Shown: positions 7,541 to 14,940 of the stretch, piece after piece | Layout: every line of letters begins with the position of its first letter | How positions within the stretch are numbered: the first letter of the stretch is position 1 | Source of the DNA: an uncultured Bacilli bacterium | GTDB lineage: Bacteria > Bacillota_I > Bacilli_A > RF39 > UBA660 | DNA: 16,585 nt | Assembly (NCBI GenBank): GCA_934096175.1 | Contig: CAKOLG010000026.1 | Location: forward strand, 1-16,585 | Direction: 5' to 3' | Notes under the pieces: generated by a model | Database searches by the model: none | What the model was told of the DNA's origin: nothing | What the model saw: only the letters and a program-made list of their open reading frames with translations | Position numbers and translations under genes: made by a program

Positions 7541-7570
7541 TTGGTTAAGATAAAATATATATGCTATAAT
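7541..7570 (+). promoter_or_regulatory. Promoter for the Asn-rich membrane protein/GNAT pair
   Basis: TTGGTT (7541-7546), an 18-base spacer and the extended -10 TGC-TATAAT (7562-7570). It lies directly after the ileS terminator and 23 bases before the ATG at 7593. Confidence 0.7.
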
Positions 7571-7592
7571 AAAAAAAGAATAGGGTGATACA

Positions 7593-8951
7593 ATGCCAAA
7601 TAATGAAAACAATCCATTTAATAATGAAAATAACAACAGCAATAATAACTTTTTTAATTTACCAACAGAAAATAATTTAGAAAATCAAAAACAATCGGAT
7701 TCCACTCAACAAAAAATTGAAATTCCACAACGTTACTACGATCAGCTTGAAGCTGAAAAACAAGCTAAATTAGCAGAAGAACAACGAACCAAAATGTTAA
7801 ATGAAGAATTAGCTAATTCTTCTAAAACTACTCACAATATATTTTTATTAGCAATTTTAAGTACTATTGTAATATTTGGTTGTCTGTATTTAATAGTTAA
7901 CAAAACGCAAAATGCTATCTATGTGCTAACAGCTTATATTGTAATTGGTGCAATATATTCAGGAATAAAAAATAAAAAAGACAGTAATTTTGGTTTAGGC
8001 TTATTGATTGGTGGAATTTTAAGTGCTATAGTAACTTTTGTTATTTCAATGTTCATTGCAGGCGAAACAGACTTATGGACATATTATGCTTTTGCCTCTG
8101 GTGTAGTGGGAATAGTGGGAATTATAATTGCCAATTTAATAACTTTAATTTGTTATAATCATAAAAACATTAAAGCCTTAGAAACAATCGGCATATTTTT
8201 AGTATTTGCTGTAATAGTATGCGTACCTATATATTTATCAAAAAAATATCCTCAAGAATTTGCTCAATATGTTTTTTATGCCAAAACGGAAGTAGTAGCA
8301 CAAACTGAAGAAGAATTTATTATTAAAACATTGAAAAGTCGTTATGATGTAACTTTTACTTGTGGCACTCCAAAAAATTTTATTAATCACCAAAAAAGAT
8401 TAGTTACAACAAGAACATGTACAGATCAAAATACTAATAACATCCAAGTTACTAGTACTGTTTATAATGAAACAGAAAAAAAATATATTGTTCAAGAAGA
8501 TTACTTAGAAGTACTTTATATTACAAACTTTAAAAATAAATTAGAAAAAAATTTATCATCTGCAACAAATACTACAGTTGAAATAAGCTTATATCCAAAA
8601 GATAATTGTGAATTTATTGGTGATTGTATCAATTGGGAAGCAGGCACATTAAAAGATCAATACAATGTTAGTTCGACTCTTGAACTGAAGCAATATATAA
8701 ACTTAGATGAAACATCTTTTATTAATAAATTTGGTTTTAAATATTATATAAATATAACTGGTAGTTTCGCTAATCTTTCAGAAGCAGACTACATAAATAC
8801 TGTAAATAACGTTTTAACGTCATTAAATAATTTAAATATAAAAAATACAAATGGTTTTGAAATATCTATTATAGATTCTGCCTTAGATTTAAAAACTACT
8901 GTTTATAAAGCAACTGGTGAAACAAATCAAAATCAATCTTTTACGATTTAA
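7593..8951 (+). CDS. Asn-rich five-TM membrane protein of unknown function
   Basis: I do not recognise this 452-residue protein. It starts with a low-complexity Asn/Glu/Phe stretch (about 1-35), then a charged, probably coiled-coil segment (about 45-75, YYDQLEAEKQAKLAEEQRTK). Five hydrophobic helices follow (about 83-103, 108-124, 133-155, 163-187, 197-216), then a C-terminal soluble part (about 217-452). With the Asn-rich end inside, an odd number of helices puts the C-terminal part outside. That part has four Cys (257, 276, 339, 345) and mixed alpha/beta character with no motif I can name. The start is supported by AGGGTGA at 7582-7588. It is followed after 5 bases by a GNAT-like gene, and the pair likely shares one promoter and the terminator at 9409. 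Confidence 0.85.
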   Translation: MPNNENNPFNNENNNSNNNFFNLPTENNLENQKQSDSTQQKIEIPQRYYDQLEAEKQAKLAEEQRTKMLNEELANSSKTTHNIFLLAILSTIVIFGCLYLIVNKTQNAIYVLTAYIVIGAIYSGIKNKKDSNFGLGLLIGGILSAIVTFVISMFIAGETDLWTYYAFASGVVGIVGIIIANLITLICYNHKNIKALETIGIFLVFAVIVCVPIYLSKKYPQEFAQYVFYAKTEVVAQTEEEFIIKTLKSRYDVTFTCGTPKNFINHQKRLVTTRTCTDQNTNNIQVTSTVYNETEKKYIVQEDYLEVLYITNFKNKLEKNLSSATNTTVEISLYPKDNCEFIGDCINWEAGTLKDQYNVSSTLELKQYINLDETSFINKFGFKYYINITGSFANLSEADYINTVNNVLTSLNNLNIKNTNGFEISIIDSALDLKTTVYKATGETNQNQSFTI

Positions 8952-8956
8952 CCTTT

Positions 8957-9409
8957 ATGGAAATAGTAAATATAACAGAAGAAAATAAATATTTTCAAGA
9001 AATCGTTGATATCTATTACAACTGGTGGGGGGTTAAAAAAAATCAAAATTACCAAGAATTTTATAAAAAATATTTAGATTATTTAAACTCAGAAGGCATC
9101 CCAAAACTATATGCACTTATTAACAATAATACTTTAATTGGAATGTATGAAATTAATGAAAAAGATTATATTTTTGAAAAAGAATATTCCCCATACCTTG
9201 CAAATGTTTACGTAAAAAAAGAATTTCGTGGGTACAAATATAGTACAATATTAATTAAAGATGCTCTGCAACAAGCTGCAAGTCTTGGTTATAAAAGACT
9301 TTATTTACACACTAAACACGAAAATTATTACGAAAAATATGGCTTTAAATTCCTTCTAGAAGTTGCAACAAAATATGGCGTAAAAAGAATATTTGTAAAA
9401 GACATATAA
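8957..9409 (+). CDS. GNAT-family N-acetyltransferase, degenerate CoA loop
   Basis: A 150-residue single-domain protein of GNAT size. The central strand and helix pattern ANVYVKKEFRGYKYSTILIKDALQQAASLGYKRLYLHT matches GNAT motifs A and B, and 'ENYYEKYGFKFL' is the usual C-terminal YxKxGF signature. The family would transfer an acetyl group from acetyl-CoA to an amine; the substrate cannot be inferred. In the pyrophosphate-binding loop the expected R-x-x-G-x-G/A reads R-G-Y-K-Y-S, so both usual small residues are replaced and CoA binding may be altered. It starts 5 bases after the upstream stop, with no Shine-Dalgarno visible, so translation probably depends on coupling to the preceding gene. 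Confidence 0.88.
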   Translation: MEIVNITEENKYFQEIVDIYYNWWGVKKNQNYQEFYKKYLDYLNSEGIPKLYALINNNTLIGMYEINEKDYIFEKEYSPYLANVYVKKEFRGYKYSTILIKDALQQAASLGYKRLYLHTKHENYYEKYGFKFLLEVATKYGVKRIFVKDI

Positions 9410-9435
9410 ACAACATTTAAACATGTTGTTTTTTT
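9409..9435 (+). terminator. Terminator after the GNAT gene
   Basis: An 8-bp stem, AACAACAT (9409-9416) with ATGTTGTT (9423-9430), a 6-base loop and a T run to 9435. It overlaps the final base of the stop codon. Confidence 0.85.
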
Positions 9436-9443
9436 GAAAAATA

Positions 9444-9465
9444 AAAAGTGTTTAAAAACACTTTT
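9444..9465 (-). terminator. Terminator of the germination operon
   Basis: A 9-bp stem (AAAAGTGTT at 9444-9452 with AACACTTTT at 9457-9465) with a 4-base loop. Read on the minus strand it is followed by a T-rich CTTTTTATTTTT stretch. It directly abuts the stop codon of the permease gene, and it lies back to back with the GNAT terminator. Confidence 0.75.
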
Positions 9466-10425
9466 CTAATTTTTTTGCTTAGTTCCCTTAAATAATAAAG
9501 CAATAATTGCAATCCCAAAATAAACATAAATACTATAATTCTTAATATATAATATATTAACATAATCATTAGAAAATAATAAAAATTTAAACCCCAAAAT
9601 AATTAATATAATAATTAAATAAAAGATAACTTTATTCATTGAATCTCTTAAAACGCGACAACAAACTAAACCAGTAACAATTAAACAAGAAATCCATTCC
9701 ATAATTAAAATATTTTCAATATTATTAATTACTCCCATTATTTCAATATTCCTTAATATCGAATATTCAGGAAATCTTAACAAAGCTGCAAATTCATAAC
9801 CATATATATTAAGTATAAAAAACAAGACTAGTAACATTAGCAAACAAGCAACAATGTACCCATGACTAACATCCTTAAATTTTAAATCATTTTTATAATT
9901 AATTAATAATAAATTAGGCAGAAAAGATGTTCCGGCAAATATAATAATTCCTTTTATAGAATTCCATGTATTTGTATTAAATAAAGGTAGCAAATTAGTT
10001 AATTGAGTATACTTAAATAAACTTACATAAGCCATCCCTACAATTAAAATAGAAACACAAAAAATAATTACACTAATCCAACTAATATTACGCATCTCTT
10101 TATTACTTCCATATAATAATACTATAATTAAAGAAATCATTACTAAAAAAGAAGGCGTTTTAAACAACAAATAAGTATTAGTTAGAACAGTTACACCTAG
10201 CGTTAAAATTACTAAAACAACTATGCTTATCAAAATATTACAAAATTTATTAATCTTATTTTTTCGATAAGCTAAATATAACAAGAAATAACCAAGTAAC
10301 ATTCCTAAAAAACCGCAAATAATTGCATTATTTTTAGCAACACTAACCATCATACTAAAACCATTACCTATAAATAAAGCTCTTGTTAAATAAAAACTTA
10401 ATACTTTATATTCCATCTTATTCAT
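9466..10425 (-). CDS. gerAB: Spore germination receptor permease subunit (GerAB-like)
   Basis: A 319-residue integral membrane protein with about ten hydrophobic helices and almost no soluble part, as in the spore-permease branch of the amino acid/polyamine transporter superfamily. In germination receptors the B subunit sits in the spore inner membrane and binds the germinant. Sequence identity is weakly visible by eye; the call leans on topology, size and its place directly after a clear GerAC gene. The ATG at 10425 is chosen over an in-frame start 14 codons upstream because GGGGTG lies 4 bases before it and it overlaps the gerC stop by 8 bases (ATGAATAAG), giving translational coupling. It is the last gene of the operon. 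Charged residues are sparse, with a basic C terminus. Confidence 0.85.
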   Translation of the reverse strand: MNKMEYKVLSFYLTRALFIGNGFSMMVSVAKNNAIICGFLGMLLGYFLLYLAYRKNKINKFCNILISIVVLVILTLGVTVLTNTYLLFKTPSFLVMISLIIVLLYGSNKEMRNISWISVIIFCVSILIVGMAYVSLFKYTQLTNLLPLFNTNTWNSIKGIIIFAGTSFLPNLLLINYKNDLKFKDVSHGYIVACLLMLLVLFFILNIYGYEFAALLRFPEYSILRNIEIMGVINNIENILIMEWISCLIVTGLVCCRVLRDSMNKVIFYLIIILIILGFKFLLFSNDYVNILYIKNYSIYVYFGIAIIALLFKGTKQKN

Positions 10426-11443
10426 GTAGCACCCCAAATAAACTACCATTTTGATTAATTTTAACATCTACAATTACATCAAAATTAATATTATCAACTT
10501 TTTCTTTTTTCTTCTTATAATACAAATCTTTTAAACCTAAAACATCAATATTATTATCTAATTTCTCTTTTATATATTTCGTTAATTCTTCTTTAATTTT
10601 TTCATTTATCATTTCTTCTAATTTTTTATATGTATTTTTATCAGCTAAATCCATTTCATTATTAATTTGCATTATCTTACCAAAACCACTAAGGTTTATC
10701 TTGATACTTTCATCATCTTTAACTTCATATTTTACTTCTTTTTGATAAATATTTACTGAACTACCATCTGCTTCAAAAATACAATTGTCACTATCCAAAA
10801 TTAAAAATTCATATATTCTATCATTTTCAATATTAAACATTTGATCGTCTTTAAAAACTGCAACTTTATCAATTTTAATTTTATTTTCAACTACTTCAAC
10901 ATAAGGTAGAGAAATACTTTTACTTTTAGTAAGCAAATAACTAGCTTTAATATCAACATTATCAGCATTTTTTGAATTTATACCATAATTGATTGTTTCA
11001 ACAATAACGTTTGAAACAACATCATTTTCTAAATTTACTCCTAATAAATCATCTATATTTTTAGTTGTTACCATTTTATAATTAGTACTGATATGGGTAT
11101 TTCTCACAATATAGTCAATTGAATTTAATATACCTTTTTTAGCCATCTCTTCACTGTATATTAAAACTTTTACATGTTCCATATAAACTTTTTTATTAGA
11201 ATTTTTCATTGCTTTATTAAATGCTTCTGCTAAATCTTTATCTTTCCCTTTTACAATTTTTTGTTTGATTGTAGTGGAAGAGCCTTCTTTAATACTTTCA
11301 ATTATTTCAAAATTAACAACATATTCATCATCAATATAATCTATTCCAATACCAGAAACTAAACTTAAATCATTTAATTCTTGATAATCATAACAACCAC
11401 CTAATAAAAAACAAATTATTACTAAAATTATTATTTTTTTCAT
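10418..11443 (-). CDS. gerAC: Spore germination lipoprotein (GerAC-like)
   Basis: A 341-residue lipoprotein, the C subunit of a GerA-type germinant receptor, held in the outer leaflet of the spore inner membrane. The N terminus is a lipoprotein signal peptide (MKKIIILVIICFLLGGC) with lipobox LGGC and the modified Cys at 17. It is followed by the family hallmark 'DYQELNDLSLVSGIGIDY'. A long alpha/beta body follows (for example KNSNKKVYMEHVKVLIYSEEMAKKG, where GerAC proteins have 'H...viiGe..Ak.G'), then a Lys/Glu-rich helical region near 270-320. Length is a little under the usual 360-400. The start codon overlaps the gerA stop in an ATGA tetranucleotide, with AAGGTGA just upstream. Confidence 0.93.
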   Translation of the reverse strand: MKKIIILVIICFLLGGCYDYQELNDLSLVSGIGIDYIDDEYVVNFEIIESIKEGSSTTIKQKIVKGKDKDLAEAFNKAMKNSNKKVYMEHVKVLIYSEEMAKKGILNSIDYIVRNTHISTNYKMVTTKNIDDLLGVNLENDVVSNVIVETINYGINSKNADNVDIKASYLLTKSKSISLPYVEVVENKIKIDKVAVFKDDQMFNIENDRIYEFLILDSDNCIFEADGSSVNIYQKEVKYEVKDDESIKINLSGFGKIMQINNEMDLADKNTYKKLEEMINEKIKEELTKYIKEKLDNNIDVLGLKDLYYKKKKEKVDNINFDVIVDVKINQNGSLFGVLHE

Positions 11444-12813
11444 TCTTTCACCTTATTTATATTATTTGATAATAATTTACTTCTTTTTTTATCTTTTCCT
11501 TTTAATAAAGATTTAAAAAAGTAAACTTTATCAAAAGGCACAATTGGAAAAAGGTAAGGCTCTTTTAACGTTTTCATTCCACACAGATGAATTAAAATAA
11601 TAAATAGTCCTAAAACCAGTCCATATAAACCTAAACATGCAGCTAAAACTAATAAAAGCAATCTATAATTTCTTAATGCACTAATCAATTCACCACTGCT
11701 AAAAACTAATCCAGTAATAAAAGTGATTCCAACAATTATAATCATAATTGGACTTGCAACATTTGCACTTACAGCCGCTTCTCCTAAAATTAATGCACCC
11801 AAAATTGATATAGAGCTTCCATAAGAAGAAGGAAATCTAATATCGCTTTCTCTTAAAACAACACACAATAATATCATGAATATCGCTTCAAAAAAAGAAG
11901 GAAATGGCACGCCACTTCGTCCAGCTTGAAAAGATAAAAGCAGTTTTAGTGGAATCGTTTCAGGATTGTAATTAATTATTGCAATGTATAATGCTGGAAG
12001 AAAGATGGTTAAAAAGAAACAAAATAACCTAATAAGCTTTAAAAAATTAATATTTATCGGCTTTACATAATTATCACTTTCAGGATTAATAAAATCTATT
12101 AAAAAAGCTGGTAAAATTAAAGCATAGGGCGAGTTATCGGCAATAATAACAATTTTTCCTTCCAAAAGAGCTGATGAAACTTTATCAGGCCTTTCAGTTT
12201 TCATAACTGTTGGAAAAGGATTTTTACTATTATCCATTAAATTCATTAATACCTCAATATCTATAAGAGCATCGATATCAATTTTTTCAATTTTCTCCCT
12301 AATACTATCAACGTGCTCTGCCTTTGCAATATCATCTATATACAATAACGAAACTTTTGTTCGAGATTTTCTCCCAATATTAAAATCTTCATTTATTAAT
12401 TTTTCATATTTTATTCTTCTTTTTATTAAACCTAAATTCATTACTATATTTTCATTAAAAGAATCCTTTGGTCCATTAACAGAAGTTTCTGAAGTGGGAA
12501 TATTAACACTACGGTAAAGATCAGCTTTAACTTCACAAACTAACATATCCTTATCATCATATATTAAAGCCCATCCATTAAGTAAATAAAAAGCAATCTT
12601 ATTATAATCATCAATATAAACAATATTTGGCCCACTTATATTATCACGTAGCATTAAATAATGTTTTTTCATAGTAACATTCTTTAAAATATAATCATTA
12701 ATTTTATCACTACTACAAATACTTTCTAAAAATACTAATTTAACTTTATTAACTTTTTTATACTTTAAATCACTACTATTATTAAAATCCTTTTTTAATT
12801 GTTTATAAATCAT
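11440..12813 (-). CDS. gerAA: Spore germination receptor A subunit (GerAA-like)
   Basis: A 457-residue protein, the A subunit of a GerA-type receptor that triggers spore germination in response to small nutrients. The N-terminal soluble half carries the family signatures SVNIPTSETSVNGPKDSFNE and NLGLIKRRIK (about 102-135) and TERPDKV (206-212) with 'ALLEGKIVIIADNSPYALILP'. The C-terminal half has about five membrane helices (about 260-410) ending in a basic cytoplasmic tail. It is slightly shorter than the usual 480-500. An ATG at 12825 is possible, but GGTGA at 12823-12819 spaces the ATG at 12813 correctly. It is first of three genes with A-C-B order and overlapping ends. I saw no confident promoter; sporulation (sigma-G) control is expected from the family, but no clear match was found. 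Confidence 0.95.
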   Translation of the reverse strand: MIYKQLKKDFNNSSDLKYKKVNKVKLVFLESICSSDKINDYILKNVTMKKHYLMLRDNISGPNIVYIDDYNKIAFYLLNGWALIYDDKDMLVCEVKADLYRSVNIPTSETSVNGPKDSFNENIVMNLGLIKRRIKYEKLINEDFNIGRKSRTKVSLLYIDDIAKAEHVDSIREKIEKIDIDALIDIEVLMNLMDNSKNPFPTVMKTERPDKVSSALLEGKIVIIADNSPYALILPAFLIDFINPESDNYVKPININFLKLIRLFCFFLTIFLPALYIAIINYNPETIPLKLLLSFQAGRSGVPFPSFFEAIFMILLCVVLRESDIRFPSSYGSSISILGALILGEAAVSANVASPIMIIIVGITFITGLVFSSGELISALRNYRLLLLVLAACLGLYGLVLGLFIILIHLCGMKTLKEPYLFPIVPFDKVYFFKSLLKGKDKKRSKLLSNNINKVKE

Positions 12814-12889
12814 AAAATTCACCATTTATATTATTACCAATATTTACTAAATTATTTAAAACAATTCTTTATAATCAAATAAAATATTG

Positions 12890-12895
12890 TATAAT
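12890..12895 (+). promoter_or_regulatory. Probable -10 box for the rRNA methyltransferase gene
   Basis: TATAAT at 12890-12895 lies 17 bases before the ATG at 12913. Another TATAAT occurs at 12870-12875. Neither has a good -35 hexamer, so only the -10 assignment is offered. The implied leader is very short, barely including the Shine-Dalgarno GAGGGA at 12902-12907. Confidence 0.4.
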
Positions 12896-12912
12896 ATGAC
12901 AGAGGGATACTT

Positions 12913-14115
12913 ATGAATAAAATAAAAATTGAAAAATTAGATAACTTAGGCCGAGGAATATGTTTTTTAAACAATAAAATAACTTTTGTCAAAAACGCTC
13001 TTCCTGAAGAAATAGTCGATATAAAAACAACTAAAGAAACAAAAAAATTTAATGAAGCTACTGTAACCAAGTATTATAAAACCAGTCCCAAAAGAATTGC
13101 TGCTTGCTGTCCTAATTTTAATATTTGTGGCGGTTGTAATTTATTAAACTTATCATACGCAGAAACAATTGAATTTAAAAAAGAAAAATTACGAGCCATT
13201 TTTCATAAATATAGCAATCTTGATTATAAAGTGGATATTATACCATCAAGAAAAACTTTTAATTATCGCAATAAAATTACTTTAAAAGTAATAAATAACC
13301 AATATGGTTATTATGAAAATAGTACACATACTTTAGTAGAAATATCCGAATGCTCTCTTGCTGAAGAAGCTATTAAAAATTTTTTTCCAGACATAAAACA
13401 ACTAAACATAAAAGATGGTGAATTAACAATCAGAAGCAATTATAACAATGAACTATTAATATGGATAAAATCTCCCACACAAATAAAACCTAATATTTCA
13501 TATTTGATAAAAAAACATAAAATAGTAGGTATTATTTGGAATGACCAAGTATTATACGGTGAATCATCCTTTGTTGAAATAGTTGCTAAAAAAATTTTTA
13601 AAGTATCATATGATTCATTCTTTCAAATAAATAGAAATATCTGTGAAAAATTATTTAGCCTAATTCAAGAAAATGTAAAAAATTCAAACGTTATCTTAGA
13701 CTTATATTGTGGGGTAGGGTCATTAGGTATTGCAGCATCCAGTGGTACAAACAAAATATATGGCATTGAGATAATAAAAAATGCTGTTTTAAATAGTATT
13801 ACAAATGCTAAAATCAACAAAATATCTAACGCTTATTACCTTTTAGGTGAAGTAAGTAAATGCTTAAACAAAATAGAAGATAAAATAGATACAATAATTG
13901 TTGATCCACCTCGCGCGGGCTTAGACAATAAAACAATTGCCACAATTACTAATTTTAAACCTCAAAAACTAATTTACATTTCCTGTGACCCAATGACACT
14001 AGCTAGAGATTTAAAAAGCCTTGAGGAAAATTTTATAGTCAATAAAATAGTTGGTTTAGACATGTTCCCTTATACACATCATGTTGAAACTATGTGTGTA
14101 TTAAATAGTCGATGA
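12913..14115 (+). CDS. rlmD: 23S rRNA (uracil-C5) methyltransferase, RlmD/RlmCD type
   Basis: A 400-residue SAM-dependent RNA methyltransferase of the TrmA/RumA family that makes 5-methyluridine, probably in 23S rRNA. Parts: an N-terminal TRAM domain (about 1-55); a 4Fe-4S site from Cys66, Cys72, Cys75 and probably Cys147; FFQINRN; the SAM-binding DLYCGVGSLG; VDPPRAGLD; the catalytic motif SCDP-x-T-L-A-R-D-L with its nucleophile Cys; and the C-terminal DMFPYTHHVE. All catalytic elements are intact. Low-GC Gram-positives often have one enzyme (RlmCD) covering two rRNA sites, so exact target positions are not determined here. Length is near the family's 430-450, slightly short. The start is fixed by GAGGGA at 12902-12907. 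It is divergent from the germination operon, with about 100 bases between starts. Confidence 0.95.
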   Translation: MNKIKIEKLDNLGRGICFLNNKITFVKNALPEEIVDIKTTKETKKFNEATVTKYYKTSPKRIAACCPNFNICGGCNLLNLSYAETIEFKKEKLRAIFHKYSNLDYKVDIIPSRKTFNYRNKITLKVINNQYGYYENSTHTLVEISECSLAEEAIKNFFPDIKQLNIKDGELTIRSNYNNELLIWIKSPTQIKPNISYLIKKHKIVGIIWNDQVLYGESSFVEIVAKKIFKVSYDSFFQINRNICEKLFSLIQENVKNSNVILDLYCGVGSLGIAASSGTNKIYGIEIIKNAVLNSITNAKINKISNAYYLLGEVSKCLNKIEDKIDTIIVDPPRAGLDNKTIATITNFKPQKLIYISCDPMTLARDLKSLEENFIVNKIVGLDMFPYTHHVETMCVLNSR

Positions 14116-14211
14116 ATTCTTATAAATAAAAAGAAAACTAACTTCTTCGCGCCCTATAAAAGAAACATCTTTTTGATAAAGAAAACATTTATTTTTATAT
14201 AAAAAATTAGT

Positions 14212-14217
14212 TATAAT
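14212..14217 (+). promoter_or_regulatory. Probable -10 box for the second DUF3592-like gene
   Basis: TATAAT at 14212-14217, with no good -35 (TTATTT about 17 bases upstream). Transcription from near 14224 would give a leader of almost 100 bases before the ATG at 14322. Confidence 0.45.
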
Positions 14218-14219
14218 TT

Positions 14220-14256
14220 AACTTGTTCCATTTTAAAACGAGTTCAAAATAATGGA
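14220..14256 (+). promoter_or_regulatory. Competing hairpins in the leader of the second DUF3592-like gene
   Basis: Two overlapping pairings are visible: AACTTGTT (14220-14227) with AACGAGTT (14237-14244), 8 bp with one G-U pair; and TCCATTTT (14227-14234) with AAAATAATGGA (14246-14256), 8 bp with a one-base bulge. They share bases and cannot both form fully. The rest of the intergenic stretch from 14116 shows no terminator of good quality for the upstream gene. A regulatory role is only a possibility. Confidence 0.25.
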
Positions 14257-14321
14257 TGAAATGTATAAAAGCAAATTTAGAAGGAAGCAACAAATAGTTA
14301 GTTGTAGAGGAGATTAAAAAA

Positions 14322-14828
14322 ATGAAAATAAGTTTTTTTGTAATATTTATGGTGATGGGTTTAATATTGTTAATTTTATCATTAATATTTAGGAGCAAAG
14401 ATAAAGAAATGATTAAACAATGTACGCTAACAACAAAAGGAAAAGTTATAAAGTATACATTATGGAATAATAATGGAATACATTTTCCAATAGTAGAGTA
14501 TCTTGTTAACGAAACTAAATACAATCAAAGACTTAAGTATGGTTTGATTATAAATAAATCATCATCATTTAATAGAATAAAAACTGAAGTAGAAAATGAT
14601 ATTAAAGAACAAAATCTAGTAATTAATAGTAATACCTATATTTATACCAACGCATTAAAAGAACATTTTCCTATTGGAACGGAATTAGATGTTTTCTATA
14701 ACCCACAGAATCCTAATAAAAGTTATGTAATGAGATTTGTAGAAAATCCAGCAGTAAAAGTTTTATTTTTTGTAGGATTATTATTTATTATTTTATCATT
14801 TATCGGTCTTGTTTTTTTACCTAAATAA
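14322..14828 (+). CDS. Two-TM DUF3592-like membrane protein
   Basis: A 168-residue protein with an N-terminal helix (about 4-23) and a C-terminal helix (about 146-166) flanking a beta-rich loop. The loop has the DUF3592 pattern: 'CTLTTKGKVIKY' strand, 'HFPIVEYLVNETKY', and 'FPIGTELDVFYNPQNPNKSYV', which is the typical turn before the second helix. Function unknown; such proteins are common in Gram-positive bacteria, often near envelope genes. The start has AGAGGAGA at 14306-14313, 8 bases before ATG. It is preceded by a long leader and has its own probable promoter. Compared with the DUF3592-like protein at 558-1292 it lacks the extra C-terminal domain; the two are not close copies. Confidence 0.88.
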   Translation: MKISFFVIFMVMGLILLILSLIFRSKDKEMIKQCTLTTKGKVIKYTLWNNNGIHFPIVEYLVNETKYNQRLKYGLIINKSSSFNRIKTEVENDIKEQNLVINSNTYIYTNALKEHFPIGTELDVFYNPQNPNKSYVMRFVENPAVKVLFFVGLLFIILSFIGLVFLPK

Positions 14829-14910
14829 AAAATTTCAAAAGTTTGTAGTAACTATAATATAATAAGAAGCTATAAAACATATTTTTGTTTTTTTATAATA
14901 CTAAATAATG

Positions 14911-14919
14911 TGTTATAAT
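14911..14919 (+). promoter_or_regulatory. Extended -10 promoter for trmB
   Basis: TGT-TATAAT at 14911-14919 is an extended -10 box. No strong -35 was found. The predicted transcription start near 14926 lies downstream of an in-frame ATG at 14908, which rules that ATG out and supports the start at 14941. Confidence 0.6.
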
Positions 14920-14940
14920 GGTGGGCAGGGAAGTGATTTT

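Noticed and set aside
12868..12900. A sigma-G-type promoter (CATATTA box on the minus strand) for the germination operon
   Set aside because: The CATATTA lies at the expected place for a -10, but no GNATR-like -35 is found 17-18 bases upstream, and the same bases form the opposite-strand TATAAT. Too weak to annotate.
13996..14001. SCDP in place of SCNP in the rRNA methyltransferase as a damaged active site
   Set aside because: The catalytic Cys is kept, and Asp at this position is, as far as I recall, common in Gram-positive members, so it is not a sign of inactivation.
14908..14940. ATG start for trmB 11 codons upstream
   Set aside because: It lies upstream of the predicted transcription start and overlaps the -10 box; the extra residues do not match the family.
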